A DNA stretch of 64,000 bases, taken from the NCBI RefSeq assembly GCF_000829695.1, contig NZ_BBNN01000033.1, forward strand, positions 84,910 to 148,909. The letters are read 5' to 3'. The translations under genes and the position numbers were made by a program. This document shows, piece by piece, positions 49,642-64,000 of the stretch. Source of the stretch: Streptomyces sp. NBRC 110035 (GTDB lineage: Bacteria; Actinomycetota; Actinomycetes; Streptomycetales; Streptomycetaceae). The first letter of the stretch is position 1; every line of letters begins with the position of its first letter. A model generated the notes under the pieces. It was not told the DNA's origin and did no database searches. It worked only from the letters and a program-made list of their open reading frames with translations.

Positions 49642-50205
49642 TCACTCTGGGCTGCAAACATCAAAACCCCCCGTTCCGTTCCGTATCCTGTGTCCGCTCA
49701 TTCCGGGTCTGTTCGCCCGCAAGCCCTCGAGAAGCAGTGCGAGTACGCTCCGTACACTCTCCATACGAATTTCCGCCCGGTCGCCGTTCAACCGCAGGCG
49801 CTCCACTTTTCCGCCACCGGCGGAACCCGAAGCCGCCTCCGGCGGCCCGTTCACGGCCACGTAGACGGTCCCGACCGGCTGTCCGTCCTGGGGGTCCGGG
49901 CCGGCGACGCCCGTGGTCGCGATTCCCCAGTCGGCGCCCAGCGCCTTGCGGACACCGGCCGCCATCTCCGCCGCCACCTGCGGATCCACCGCTCCGCTCC
50001 GCGCCAGCAGGGTGGCGTCGACGCCGAGCAGTTCCCGCTTGAGTTCGGTGGCGTAGGCCGTGACCGAGCCCCGGAAGGCCTTGGACGCCCCGGGGACGGA
50101 GGTGATCTCCGCCGCCACCAGGCCGCCGGTCAGGGATTCCGCGACAGCAAGCGTCATGCCCTTCACGATGAGTAGTCGCACCACTTCGGAGGCGGGAGAG
50201 CTCAC
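49642..50205 (-). CDS. cinA: CinA-type nicotinamide-nucleotide amidohydrolase (PncC)
   Basis: The 187-residue protein is a stand-alone CinA C-terminal domain: GMTLAVAESLTGGLVAAEITSVPGASKAFRGSVTAYATELKRELLGV and GIATTGVAGPDPQDGQPVGTVYVAV. This domain deamidates nicotinamide mononucleotide in pyridine-nucleotide recycling. The N-terminal COG1058 domain of full-length CinA is absent, as usual in actinobacteria. The GTG start overlaps the pgsA stop by four bases (GTGA), so it is translationally coupled to pgsA. Confidence 0.94.
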   Translation of the reverse strand: MSSPASEVVRLLIVKGMTLAVAESLTGGLVAAEITSVPGASKAFRGSVTAYATELKRELLGVDATLLARSGAVDPQVAAEMAAGVRKALGADWGIATTGVAGPDPQDGQPVGTVYVAVNGPPEAASGSAGGGKVERLRLNGDRAEIRMESVRSVLALLLEGLRANRPGMSGHRIRNGTGGFDVCSPE

Positions 50206-51095
50206 GACCGGGTCTCTTCCGACGCGGCCTTCCGCTCCGCGATTCCCTGCCGGCGCAGCACAATGGCCTGTCTCACATAGTCGAGACCGGTCGCAACGGT
50301 GAGCACGACGGCCGCGGCCATCACCCAGAACCGCAGAGTCGCCAGCCACCCCGTCAGCGCCAGCACGTACATGCCGACGGCCACGCCCTGGGTGAGGGTC
50401 TTCAGCTTGCCGCCACGGCTCGCCGGGATCACGCCGTAGCGAATGACCAGAAAACGCAGGAGCGTGATGCCGAGTTCCCGGCCGAGGATGATGCCGGTGA
50501 CCCACCAGGGGAGATCGCCCAGCACGGAGAGACAGATCAGCGCCGCTCCCATGATCGCCTTGTCGGCGATGGGGTCGGCGATCTTCCCGAAGTCGGTCAC
50601 GAGGTTGTAGGTGCGTGCCAGATGCCCGTCGAACAGGTCGGTGATCATGGCGACGGCGAAGGCGGCCCAGGCGAACGAGCGCCAGGCGGGGTCGTCTCCC
50701 CCGTCGGCCAGCATCAGGGCGACGAAGCCCGGGACGAGTACCAGCCGGAGCATGGTGAGCAGGTTGGCGATGTTCCAGACACTGGCCTGGTCGACGGCCG
50801 CCGCCGCGATCTTCCTGCCCCGTGCCGGGTGTCCGTCGCCGTCACGCCCCTCGCCGTCACGCCCCTCGCCGCCCGGAACGTCGTGGGAGTCGCTGTTCGA
50901 CGTACTGCCCGTGACCGGGACGCCGCCCGGAACGCTGCCCGCGGTACTGCCGGTCGCGCTCGCGGAGGCCGGGGTACGGGCCCAGGAGGCCTCACCGCCC
51001 GGAGTCCCGCCGGGCCTCGGACGGCCGGCCGGACTCGCCGCCGCCCTCCTCGCACCGGAGGAGCCTCCCGCCGCCGATGCCGGGACACCCGTCAT
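50202..51095 (-). CDS. pgsA: CDP-diacylglycerol-glycerol-3-phosphate phosphatidyltransferase
   Basis: The 297-residue membrane enzyme carries the CDP-alcohol phosphotransferase motif D-G-x2-A-R-x8-G-x3-D-x3-D as [23 protein letters not shown] near residue 155, with four to six hydrophobic segments around it. It makes phosphatidylglycerol phosphate from CDP-diacylglycerol. The first 95 residues are a low-complexity Gly/Ser/Ala/Arg extension with a DGEGRDG repeat, not part of the enzyme core, so an internal start cannot be excluded. It is coupled upstream to rimO and downstream to cinA by four-base overlaps. Confidence 0.94.
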   Translation of the reverse strand: MTGVPASAAGGSSGARRAAASPAGRPRPGGTPGGEASWARTPASASATGSTAGSVPGGVPVTGSTSNSDSHDVPGGEGRDGEGRDGDGHPARGRKIAAAAVDQASVWNIANLLTMLRLVLVPGFVALMLADGGDDPAWRSFAWAAFAVAMITDLFDGHLARTYNLVTDFGKIADPIADKAIMGAALICLSVLGDLPWWVTGIILGRELGITLLRFLVIRYGVIPASRGGKLKTLTQGVAVGMYVLALTGWLATLRFWVMAAAVVLTVATGLDYVRQAIVLRRQGIAERKAASEETRS

Positions 51096-52567
51096 CTGCC
51101 CGCCTCCTCGCTCAGCGCGGGCGAACCCTGGAACAGCGGCTCGGCCACCAGGTCGACACCTTCCGTGCCGACGACCTTCGCCTCGACCATACGACCCTGA
51201 CGCAGACCCGTGCCGCTCGTGAGCAGCACCTGGCCGTCGGTCTCGGGGGCCTGGTGCGCCGCGCGGCCGTACACGCCCTCTCCCTCGTCGACGGACTCCA
51301 CCAGCACACGCACGGTCTCGCCGACCCGCTCCTCGGCGCGCTGCGAGACGAGTTCCTCGGCCAGCCGGGAGACCTGGGCCAGCCGCTCGGCGACGACGTC
51401 CTCGTCCAGCTTGTGCTCGTACGTCGCCGCTTCGGTGCCCTCCTCGTCGGAGTAGCCGAAGACGCCGATGGCGTCCAGCCGCGCGTGGGTCAGGAACCGC
51501 TCGAGCTCGGCGAGGTCGGCCGCGGACTCGCCGGGGAAGCCGACGATGAAGTTGGAGCGCACACCGGCCTCGGGCGCCTTGCTCCGGATGGTGTCGAGGA
51601 GCTCCAGGAAGCGGTCGGTGTCACCGAAGCGGCGCATCGCGCGCAGCACGTCGGGCGCGGAGTGCTGGAAGGAGAGGTCGAAGTACGGGACGACCCCGGG
51701 GGTGGAGGTCAGCACGTCGATCAGGCCGGGGCGCATCTCGGCGGGCTGGAGGTAGCTGACGCGGACCCGCTCGATGCCGTCGACCTCGGCGAGTTCGGGC
51801 AGCAGGGACTCCAGGAGGCGGATGTCGCCGAGGTCCTTGCCGTAGGAGGTGTTGTTCTCGGAGACCAGCATGACCTCCTTCACGCCCTGCTCGGCCAGCC
51901 AGCGCGTCTCGCCCAGCACGTCGCTGGGACGGCGCGAGATGAAGGAGCCGCGGAAGGAGGGGATGGCGCAGAAGGAGCAGCGCCGGTCGCAGCCGGAGGC
52001 GAGCTTCACCGAGGCGACCGGGGTGCCCTCGAGCCGGCGTCGCAGGGGCGCGCGGGGACCGGAGGCCGGGGCGAGGCCCTCGGGCAGGTCCACCGGGCCG
52101 TGCCCCGGAAGCGCGACGGACGCGGCGGACTCCTGCCGCTCGGCAGGGCTGATCGGCAGCAGCTTGCGCCGGTCGCGCGGGGTGTGGGAGGCGTGGATGC
52201 CGCCGTTCAGAATGGTCTGGAGGCGGTCCGAGATGTCGGTGTAGTCGTCGAAGCCGAGCACGCCGTCGGCCTCGGGAAGGGCCTCGGCGAGTTCCTTGCC
52301 GTACCGCTCGGCCATGCAGCCCACCGCCACCACGGCCTGTGTTCTCCCGTGGCCCTTGAGGTCGTTGGCCTCCAGGAGGGCGTCGACGGAGTCCTTCTTG
52401 GCGGCTTCGACGAAACCGCAGGTGTTCACGACGGCGACGTCCGCGTCCTCGGCGTCCTCCACGAGCTGCCAGCCGTCCGCCTCCAAACGGCCTGCGAGCT
52501 CCTCCGAGTCCACCTCGTTACGGGCGCAGCCAAGGGTGACGAGTGCGACGGTGCGGCGATCAGGCAT
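51092..52567 (-). CDS. rimO: Ribosomal protein S12 methylthiotransferase
   Basis: The 491-residue radical-SAM enzyme methylthiolates the conserved aspartate of ribosomal protein S12. The N-terminal domain gives three cysteines ([36 protein letters not shown]). The radical-SAM motif is [15 protein letters not shown] near residue 195. RimO-specific features are the ARNEVDSE opening and the C-terminal TRAM domain ([31 protein letters not shown]). It is the paralogue of miaB (22810-24327). First gene of the rimO-pgsA-cinA unit. Confidence 0.97.
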   Translation of the reverse strand: MPDRRTVALVTLGCARNEVDSEELAGRLEADGWQLVEDAEDADVAVVNTCGFVEAAKKDSVDALLEANDLKGHGRTQAVVAVGCMAERYGKELAEALPEADGVLGFDDYTDISDRLQTILNGGIHASHTPRDRRKLLPISPAERQESAASVALPGHGPVDLPEGLAPASGPRAPLRRRLEGTPVASVKLASGCDRRCSFCAIPSFRGSFISRRPSDVLGETRWLAEQGVKEVMLVSENNTSYGKDLGDIRLLESLLPELAEVDGIERVRVSYLQPAEMRPGLIDVLTSTPGVVPYFDLSFQHSAPDVLRAMRRFGDTDRFLELLDTIRSKAPEAGVRSNFIVGFPGESAADLAELERFLTHARLDAIGVFGYSDEEGTEAATYEHKLDEDVVAERLAQVSRLAEELVSQRAEERVGETVRVLVESVDEGEGVYGRAAHQAPETDGQVLLTSGTGLRQGRMVEAKVVGTEGVDLVAEPLFQGSPALSEEAGR

Positions 52568-52656
52568 GGACTCAAGACTACTTCGTCCCGCCGACCCCCC
52601 ACGTCGACGGGGTTGGCCGGTCCCGTCGGCGAAGCGCCCCCTGCGATGCCGTGCCG

Positions 52657-53526
52657 CTATCCGGCCTGCGGGTCGCCCTTGGTGTAGGTCAGGCGCTCCA
52701 CGGCGCCCGGCTGCCAGTCGTCCTCGATCTTCTTGCCGTTGACGAAGAGGTCGATCGCACCGGCGTCACCGAGCACCAGGTTGATCTTCGTGCTGTCCTC
52801 GAAGGTCTTGGAGTCGCCCTGCTTGAGCAGTCCGTCGAAGAGCAGCCGGCCGCTGTGGTCCTTGGCGGAGATCCAGCTGCGCCCGTCGGGGGCGCTCACC
52901 TTGACGATCACCTTGTCCTGCGGAGCGGCCGCGATGGCGCTGTCGGAGGGGTCCGGCTCGGGGGCGGCGGGCTTCTCGGACTTGGGGGTGGATGATTCGG
53001 ACGCGCTCGCGGTGGCGTCGCCGTCGGCGACGTTCGCCTCGTCCCCGTCGCCGCCGTTGACCATCGTGAATCCGACGAAGCCGATGACGACGACGATCGC
53101 GGCGACCATGGCGGCGGTCCAGTTGGGGCCGCGCCGCTCGGGACGGATGCGCTCCGCCTCGAACAGAGGGGCGGCCGGGGTGGGCGCCGGGCGGCCGCCG
53201 TGCTCGGCGTCGTACTGGGCGATCAGCGGGGCGGGGTCGAGGTGCACGGCCCGGGCCAGGGTTCGGATGTGGCCGCGCGCGTAGACGTCGCCGCCGCAGG
53301 GCTCGAAGTTGTCCGCCTCGATGGCGTGCACGATGGCGATACGGACCCGGGTGGCGGTGGTGACGTCGTCGACGGTGAGGCCGGCGTCGATGCGCGCCTG
53401 CTTCAGCGCACGTCCGACGGAGGGACGGACTTCCTCGGAGACGTCGTCGGACGCGTGGGACACGTCGGACGCGTCGGACACGTCGTCGAACGGACGCTCG
53501 TCTTCAGGAGAGTTGCCGATGGACAC
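52657..53526 (-). CDS. RodZ-like helix-turn-helix membrane protein
   Basis: The protein has a cytoplasmic helix-turn-helix ([72 protein letters not shown], residues about 40-110), one membrane span ([21 protein letters not shown]), a Ser/Glu/Pro linker and an extracellular DUF4115 beta domain. This is the RodZ/YmfM layout, linked to cell shape in other bacteria. Before the helix-turn-helix, [20 protein letters not shown] is a short acidic repeat. I prefer the GTG at 53526 (before SIGNSPEDE, with AAAGG upstream; 289 residues); a GTG at 53553 would add nine. Confidence 0.85.
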   Translation of the reverse strand: MSIGNSPEDERPFDDVSDASDVSHASDDVSEEVRPSVGRALKQARIDAGLTVDDVTTATRVRIAIVHAIEADNFEPCGGDVYARGHIRTLARAVHLDPAPLIAQYDAEHGGRPAPTPAAPLFEAERIRPERRGPNWTAAMVAAIVVVIGFVGFTMVNGGDGDEANVADGDATASASESSTPKSEKPAAPEPDPSDSAIAAAPQDKVIVKVSAPDGRSWISAKDHSGRLLFDGLLKQGDSKTFEDSTKINLVLGDAGAIDLFVNGKKIEDDWQPGAVERLTYTKGDPQAG

Positions 53527-53776
53527 GGGGGCGCCTTTCGAGCGTTTAGCCACCTGTGCTGGAGGTTCAGTCTAGGGGGGCGACAGAAGGGTGGGGCAAC
53601 CGGGCGGTAGGACTCCGTACGCCATCGGAAGGGCCCGACACGCCGATGGCGGCACTGCTTTTCGTCGTTTCCCCAAGGTGACGTGCGATCGGGGGAAACG
53701 GTTGCGCGCTGCTCCCTCACGGATGGGTCACGATCGGCCACCCGGGTGCACCGAGCGACGACCGTGTCCCGGCTGC

Positions 53777-56566
53777 CTACCCTTCGGACTCCCCCCGGAT
53801 CACGGCGAGCACGCCATCCAGCTCGTCGGCCTTCACAAGAACGTCACGGGCCTTCGAACCCTCGCTCGGTCCGACGATGTTCCGGGACTCCATGAGGTCC
53901 ATGAGCCGGCCCGCCTTCGCGAAGCCCACGCGCAGCTTGCGCTGGAGCATGGACGTCGACCCGAACTGGGTGGAGACGACCAGTTCGGTCGCCTGGCACA
54001 GCAGGTCGAGGTCGTCGCCGATGTCCTCGTCGATCTCCTTCTTCTGCTTGGTCCCGACGACAACGTCGTCCCGGAAGACGGGCGTCATCTGGTCCTTGCA
54101 GTGCTGGACGACGCCGGCGATCTCCTCCTCGGTCACGAACGCGCCCTGCATGCGGGTCGGTTTGTTCGCCCCCATCGGCAGGAAGAGGCCGTCGCCCTTG
54201 CCGATCAGCTTCTCGGCGCCGGGCTGGTCGAGGATGACCCGCGAGTCCGCGAGGGACGAGGTGGCGAACGCGAGCCGGGACGGCACGTTCGCCTTGATCA
54301 GACCGGTGACGACGTCGACCGAGGGCCGCTGTGTGGCGAGCACCAGGTGGATGCCGGCCGCCCGCGCGAGCTGCGTGATCCGCACGATGGCGTCCTCGAC
54401 GTCCCGCGGGGCGACCATCATCAGGTCGGCCAGCTCGTCGACGATGACCAGCAGGTACGGGTACGGCTGGAGTTCGCGCTCGCTGCCCTCGGGCGGCTTG
54501 GCCCTGCCCTCGCGCACCGCGCGGTTGAAGTCGTCGATGTGCCGGTAGCCGTAGGCGGCCAGGTCGTCGTAGCGGAGGTCCATCTCGCGGACGACCCACT
54601 GGAGGGCCTCGGCGGCCCGCTTGGGGTTGGTGATGATCGGCGTGATCAGGTGCGGGATGCCCTCGTACGCCGTCAGCTCCACGCGCTTGGGGTCGACCAG
54701 GATCATCCGGACGTCCTCCGGCGTCGCCCGCATCATGACCGATGTGATCAGGCAGTTGATGCAGGACGACTTGCCGGAGCCGGTGGCACCGGCGACCAGT
54801 ATGTGCGGCATCTTCGCCAACGAGTGCATGACGTATCCGCCCTCGACGTCCTTGCCGAAGGCGACCAGCATCGGGTCGTCGTCCTCGGCGGACTCCGCGA
54901 GCCGCAGCACGTCTCCGAGGTTGACCATCTCCCGGTCGGTGTTCGGGATCTCGATGCCGACGGCGGACTTGCCGGGGATGGGGCTGATGATGCGTACGTC
55001 GGGGCTGGCGACGGCGTACGCGATGTTCTTCGTCAGCGCGGTGATCCGCTCGACCTTCACGGCCGGGCCGAGTTCCACCTCGTAGCGGGTGACCGTGGGC
55101 CCGCGCGTGAAGCCGGTGACGCGGGCGTCGACCTTGAACTCGGTGAAGACGGTGGTGAGCGAGGCGACGACGGCGTCGTTGGCGGCGCTGCGCGCCTTGC
55201 CGGGGCCACCGCGGGTGAGCAGGTCGAGGGCCGGCAGGGAGTAGGTGATGTCACCGGACAGCTGGAGCTGCTCCGCGCGCGGGGGGAGTTCACGGGGCGC
55301 GGACGGGGTCTTGGTGAGGTCCGGGACACCGGGGTTTGTCTGCTTCCGTTCCTGCTCGGCCGGTCCGCCCTGCTTCGGCGCACTCTGCCTGACGCCCGGC
55401 CTCGGCCTGTCCTGCCGCGCCCCGTCCTGCCGGTCCTGCTGGGGGCGGGCGGCCGGCACCGGCGTCGGGGTGGTCGGCTCGCGGTCGCCCCCACGCACGC
55501 CCTGGGTCAGGTCGGCGACGACCGGTGAGGGCGGCATCCCGTGCAGGACGGCACCGTCGAGCGCGGCGGCGGCCGCGGCGGCCACGTCCACGGCGTCCAT
55601 CGGCCGGTTCGTGTCCGGCTGGGGCACCGCGGACCTGCGCGGCCGGCCGCGGCGCCGGGACAGTGCCTCCTGCTCGGCGAGGTCGGGGTCGTACTCCTGG
55701 GGCGCCGGTCGGCGGCCCCGGCGGCTCGCGGGCAGTGCCTCGCGCCACTGCTCGTCGTAGCGCTCGTCGTCCTCGCCGAACTCCTGCGGCTCGCGGTCGT
55801 GCACGAGCCCCAGCCTGGTGCCGAGCAGCCGCAGTCGCTGCGGAACGGCGTTGACCGGAGTGGCCGTGACGACCAGCAGACCGAAGACTGTGAGCAGCAC
55901 CAGCAGGGGCACGGCGAGCACATCGGTCATGGTGTACGACAGCGGCGTGGCCGCGCCCCAGCCGATGAGCCCTCCGGCGTCCCTTATGGCGTGCATGCCG
56001 TCGCTGCGGGCGGGCGAGCCGCAGGCGATGTGGATCTGGCCGAGCACCCCGATGAGGAGCGCCGACAGGCCGATCACAATGCGGCCGTTGGCCTCCGGCT
56101 TCTCGGGGTGCCGGATGAAGCGCACCGCGACGACCGCGACCAGGATCGGCACCAGCAGGTCGAGCCGGCCGAACGCGCCGGTGACCAGGATCTCCACGAG
56201 GTCGCCGACGGGCCCCTCGAGGTCGGCCCAGGTGCCCGCGGCGACGATGAGTCCGATACCGAGCAGGAGCAGCGCGAGGCCGTCCTTGCGGTGGGCGGGG
56301 TCGAGGTTCCTGGCTCCCTGCCCCATTCCCCGGAAAACCGCTCCGACGGCGTGCGCCAGGCCCAGCCACAGGGCACGCACGAGCCGGTAGAGGCCTCCGG
56401 TCGGGCTGGGAGCCGGTTTGGGCGCGGGCTTCCTCGCCACGGGCTTCCTGGCCGGAGCCTTCTTCGGGGGCGGCTTCTTGGCAGCGGCCTTCTTCGCCGG
56501 AGCCTTCGCGGAAGCAGCCGCCTTCTTCGCGGGCGGCTTCTTGGCTGCGGGGGGACGTGAGGCCAT
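53777..56566 (-). CDS. ftsK: FtsK/SpoIIIE-family DNA translocase
   Basis: The 929-residue translocase has a Lys/Pro/Ala-rich N-terminus (AAKKPPAKKAAASAKAPAKKAA), four to five membrane spans (from LALLLLGIGLIVAAGTW to VLAVPLLVLLTVFGLLVV, residues about 95-240), a disordered linker, and a C-terminal motor. Walker A is ILVAGATGSGKSSCINCL near 590, Walker B LLVIVDELADLMMVAPRDVEDAIVRITQLARAAGIHLVLATQRPSVDVVTGLIKANV. The gamma DNA-recognition domain (LVVSTQFGSTSMLQRKLRVGFAKAGRLMDLMESRNIVGPSEGSKARDVLV) ends the protein. It moves chromosomes through closing sporulation septa. Start ATG 56566 gives the same length as I recall for S. coelicolor FtsK. Confidence 0.97.
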   Translation of the reverse strand: MASRPPAAKKPPAKKAAASAKAPAKKAAAKKPPPKKAPARKPVARKPAPKPAPSPTGGLYRLVRALWLGLAHAVGAVFRGMGQGARNLDPAHRKDGLALLLLGIGLIVAAGTWADLEGPVGDLVEILVTGAFGRLDLLVPILVAVVAVRFIRHPEKPEANGRIVIGLSALLIGVLGQIHIACGSPARSDGMHAIRDAGGLIGWGAATPLSYTMTDVLAVPLLVLLTVFGLLVVTATPVNAVPQRLRLLGTRLGLVHDREPQEFGEDDERYDEQWREALPASRRGRRPAPQEYDPDLAEQEALSRRRGRPRRSAVPQPDTNRPMDAVDVAAAAAAALDGAVLHGMPPSPVVADLTQGVRGGDREPTTPTPVPAARPQQDRQDGARQDRPRPGVRQSAPKQGGPAEQERKQTNPGVPDLTKTPSAPRELPPRAEQLQLSGDITYSLPALDLLTRGGPGKARSAANDAVVASLTTVFTEFKVDARVTGFTRGPTVTRYEVELGPAVKVERITALTKNIAYAVASPDVRIISPIPGKSAVGIEIPNTDREMVNLGDVLRLAESAEDDDPMLVAFGKDVEGGYVMHSLAKMPHILVAGATGSGKSSCINCLITSVMMRATPEDVRMILVDPKRVELTAYEGIPHLITPIITNPKRAAEALQWVVREMDLRYDDLAAYGYRHIDDFNRAVREGRAKPPEGSERELQPYPYLLVIVDELADLMMVAPRDVEDAIVRITQLARAAGIHLVLATQRPSVDVVTGLIKANVPSRLAFATSSLADSRVILDQPGAEKLIGKGDGLFLPMGANKPTRMQGAFVTEEEIAGVVQHCKDQMTPVFRDDVVVGTKQKKEIDEDIGDDLDLLCQATELVVSTQFGSTSMLQRKLRVGFAKAGRLMDLMESRNIVGPSEGSKARDVLVKADELDGVLAVIRGESEG

Positions 56567-56878
56567 GGGGGTGAGGTTACCGGTGGAGACGCCGGTGGAC
56601 ACGCGTGCCAGCCGCTTCACCCGTTCGTGTCGCTTCCGTGGAGGCACCGAACTGACGCGGGGAAGGCCTGTCCGGCGGATCACCTCGGAGGGGACCGGCG
56701 GTCTCTGCCCGGCTGGGGCGAGCGGGGGCGGGTGACGACAACACCCCTGAAGGCACCCCCTGCTCGAAGAACTCGGGAGGGCGGTGCCGGCCCCCCTCGT
56801 GTCTCCGGCCCGATCCGCCGGACAGGCCCTACGGCCCGGAATCGTGCCGGATGAGCCGCACGGCCCGTACGCCGTCGG
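56567..56878. other. Spacer between ftsK and osaB
   Basis: No gene is supported in these 312 bases. Most of the spacer is taken up by a MITE-like segment bounded by a 17-bp inverted repeat (56665-56828, listed separately). The ftsK promoter and any osaB terminator must lie in the remainder. Confidence 0.5.
56665..56828. repeat. MITE-like segment with 17-bp perfect terminal inverted repeats
   Basis: GGCCTGTCCGGCGGATC (56665-56681) is repeated exactly in inverted orientation as GATCCGCCGGACAGGCC (56812-56828). The enclosed 130 bases do not code for a supported protein. I recall similar GGCCTGTCCGGCGGATC ends on small repeats and IS elements in streptomycetes. I see no clear target-site duplication: flanks are GAA on the left and CTA on the right. 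It could instead be a long-range hairpin. Confidence 0.55.
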
Positions 56879-57556
56879 TCAGTTCTGCGACGGCATCGGC
56901 GACGCGCTGCCCGTGCCCGGTTCCAGCGCGTCCAACGCCCGCCGCAACCCCGTGAGCTTGCGCTCCAGATGGGCCGCCGTGGCCACCGCGGCCGCGTCGG
57001 TCGATTCGTCGTTGAGCTGCTTGGACAGGGCCTCGGCCTGTTCCTCCACGGCCGCGAGCCGCGCGGAGAGTTCGGCGAGCAGGCCGGCGGACCCCTTCTG
57101 CTCCCCGGCGTCCTTCTCGTCGCCCTCCAACTGGAGCCGCAGCAACGCCGCCTGCTCCCTCAGCTGGCAGTTCTTCATGTACAGCTCGACGAAGACCGAG
57201 ACCTTCGCGCGCAGCACCCACGGGTCGAACGGCTTGGAGATGTAGTCGACCGCACCCGCCGCGTACCCGCGGAACGTGTGGTGGGGGCCGTGGTTGATCG
57301 CGGTGAGAAAGATGATCGGGATGTCCCGCGTCCGCTCCCGCCTCTTGATGTGCGCCGCGGTCTCGAAGCCGTCCATCCCCGGCATCTGGACATCCAGCAG
57401 GATGACCGCGAAGTCGTCCGTGAGCAGTGCCTTGAGCGCTTCCTCCCCGGACGATGCCCGTACCAGCGTCTGATCGAGCGCCGAGAGGATCGCCTCCAGC
57501 GCCAGCAGATTCTCCGGCCTGTCATCGACCAGGAGGATCTTGGCCTTCTGCACCAT
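56879..57556 (-). CDS. osaB: OsaB, response regulator of osmoadaptation
   Basis: The 225-residue regulator has an N-terminal receiver (KILLVDDRPENLLALEAILSALDQTLVRASSGEEAL; phospho-acceptor Asp in VILLDVQMPGMDGFET near 55; Lys in DYISKPFDPWVL near 107). The C-terminal part has no DNA-binding fold: residues about 115-225 form a charged coiled coil (MKNCQLREQAALLRLQLEGDEKDAGEQ...LSARLAAVEEQAEALSKQLNDES). It should act by protein contacts. Location next to the giant hybrid kinase OsaA matches the osaAB osmotic-stress system of S. coelicolor (from memory). The ATG at 57556 follows GAGGAGG. It is downstream of osaA, separated by 363 bases, so it probably has its own promoter. Confidence 0.92.
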   Translation of the reverse strand: MVQKAKILLVDDRPENLLALEAILSALDQTLVRASSGEEALKALLTDDFAVILLDVQMPGMDGFETAAHIKRRERTRDIPIIFLTAINHGPHHTFRGYAAGAVDYISKPFDPWVLRAKVSVFVELYMKNCQLREQAALLRLQLEGDEKDAGEQKGSAGLLAELSARLAAVEEQAEALSKQLNDESTDAAAVATAAHLERKLTGLRRALDALEPGTGSASPMPSQN

Positions 57557-57919
57557 GGCCCGCCCTCCTCGCCCCGGCTTGGGGCCTCCCCTGTCCGCAG
57601 GTCCCGGGTGGGCACCGGCGGGTGCCGACCCAGAGGGACGGCTCCCTTGCGCCGCCCGTCCTTGTGCCGGTCATCGTAGCCGCACCCCGCCCGCCGACAC
57701 ACCCTGTCACCGTGATGTCACCGGGCATGTAGCAGAAACGCGGAGCGAGACCAGAAGGTTCCCCGGATCCCGTACTTCTACACGACTTCGCGCGTACCGC
57801 GTCGGCAACTCCGCATGAACGGCGAAGCTCCCCTCCACCATCGCACGGCCCCGGCCGCCGCCCTCACACCCCCCTCCCGCGGGGCGCCGCCCTCGCGCCC
57901 CTCCCGCGGGCCGCCACGG
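57557..57919 (-). promoter_or_regulatory. osaA-osaB spacer with direct repeats
   Basis: This 363-base spacer should hold the osaB promoter. TGTCACCG occurs at 57705-57712 and 57716-57723 (plus strand), exactly 11 bp apart and about 150 bases upstream of osaB. Nearer to osaA, CCCCTCCCGCGGG is repeated at about 57871-57883 and 57898-57910. No gene is supported. Confidence 0.4.
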
Positions 57920-63409
<5,490 letters not shown>

Positions 63410-63854
63410 TGTGTCCCTCCCGCAGGGGTCGACCGTTACTGCTGTGCTCGGGTACCACCGCACGGGCGTACCTGTGACTGCTGACTGTGACTGCTTGTAC
63501 TTGCTCTGCTTACTCGTGCACATGCGTGTACTACTGCGATACCTGCCCTGCCTACCGGGGCGCTACCCGGGCGGCCGTGCGTCCGGCCGGAGGGCACCCG
63601 CCCGTCCGGACCTTCGCGACAGCCTGCCCGTCCAGTGTTTCACCCCCGCCGAACCAGGCCATAACAGTTCGGCAGCTTCGCACACCGTCCGCACGCTCCC
63701 GGCCGTCGGACACCTCCCGACGGAAACACGGCGGACCGGCATCCGCTCGGACCGCGAAGGTAAGTAACCTTGCATCCGGCTGTCCAGCCACACCGGTCCG
63801 TCCGGTCTGGGCGGTGGCACGGAGACGAGCGGGCATCGGAGGGCGGCCGCACAC
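63410..63854. other. osaA upstream region
   Basis: No gene is supported in these 445 bases. Notable elements are a tandem 13-bp repeat, CTGTGACTGCT at 63472-63482 and 63485-63495 (plus strand), 63-76 bases upstream of the osaA start, and a short palindrome AAGGT-AAGTA-ACCTT at 63757-63771 about 84 bases before the partial gene at the right edge. The base composition around 63430-63550 is visibly less GC-biased than its surroundings. Confidence 0.45.
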
Positions 63855-64000
63855 ATGACCACCGGACTGATCCCGGGGGAACAGCCCCCGGACCCTCGGC
63901 CGACGAGTGGCCTGCCGCACCAGTGGCGTGAGCCGGTCGGCCATGGGATCATGCCCGTCGAGAACCGGCCGAGGAGTTCTGTGATCACCGCGCGTGCGGC
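63855..64000 (+). CDS. Partial gene at the right edge, function not determined
   Basis: An open frame from the ATG at 63855 runs off the window: the first residues read MTTGLIPGEQPPDPRPTSG and continue HQWREPVGHGIMPVENRPRSSVITARAA. GGAGGG lies eleven bases before this ATG. Two later in-frame starts exist: ATG 63951, and GTG 63981 with GAGGAG four bases upstream, which has the best ribosome site. Too little sequence is present to assign a family. Confidence 0.5.
   Translation, partial: MTTGLIPGEQPPDPRPTSGLPHQWREPVGHGIMPVENRPRSSVITARA

Noticed and set aside
63552-63944. Minus-strand frames upstream of osaA
   Set aside because: No ribosome site, no domain, and they overlap the plausible start of the plus-strand gene at the window edge.

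Overview
The window is a high-GC actinomycete chromosome segment, almost certainly Streptomyces. GTG starts are frequent, one TTG start looks likely, TTA codons are nearly absent, SOS boxes have the actinobacterial CGAAC-N4-GTTCG form, and the gene set is typical. From memory, the order nrdJ-nrdR-lexA-helicase-hflX-rshA-dapF-miaA-miaB-gluRK/gluABCD-recX-recA-lhr-nei-dps-clgR-cinA-pgsA-rimO-ftsK-osaB-osaA matches the core arm of S. coelicolor around SCO5805 down to SCO5748. This is a conserved core region, not a genomic island.

Layout. 0.2-3.3 kb holds accessory enzymes: ADP-ribosylglycohydrolase, histidine phosphatase, a YdbC-like protein and a TerD-family protein. 3.4-10.7 kb is a DNA-precursor and SOS block: B12-dependent ribonucleotide reductase nrdJ with its repressor nrdR (candidate paired NrdR boxes), divergent lexA with an SOS box, and a DinG-like helicase. 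11-12.7 kb carries a secreted lipoprotein serine protease followed by a decayed second copy of itself. 12.8-24.8 kb holds hflX, an M1 peptidase, the (p)ppGpp enzyme rshA, dapF, miaA, miaB and small genes. 24.9-31.8 kb is the glutamate block: a TAXI binding protein, the gluR/gluK two-component system and the divergent gluABCD ABC transporter, with candidate operator repeats between them. 32-34.1 kb has a TTA-containing FAD monooxygenase and a broken rhodanese gene. 34.1-36.3 kb is recA-recX with an SOS box. 36.4-40.2 kb holds an AI-2E-type membrane protein, a DUF3046 protein and an azlCD exporter behind an AraC regulator. 40.26-41.57 kb is an IS110-family insertion sequence whose transposase is frameshifted. 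41.7-53.5 kb carries lhr, nei, a Dps protein, clgR, cinA, pgsA, rimO and a RodZ-like protein. 53.8-63.4 kb carries ftsK and the osmoadaptation pair osaB/osaA; OsaA contains ten 276-bp HAMP-type repeats. A gene starts at the right edge and runs out of the window.

How the genes work together: LexA probably controls itself and recA through visible SOS boxes; NrdR probably controls nrdRJ; GluR/GluK probably control gluABCD; ClgR is the Clp-protease regulator; OsaA/OsaB form a phosphorelay. I found no CRISPR array, tRNA, rRNA, prophage or biosynthetic gene cluster. The most unusual material is small-scale: two pseudogenes, one IS element with informative ends, a MITE-like inverted repeat, and several short direct repeats in promoter regions.
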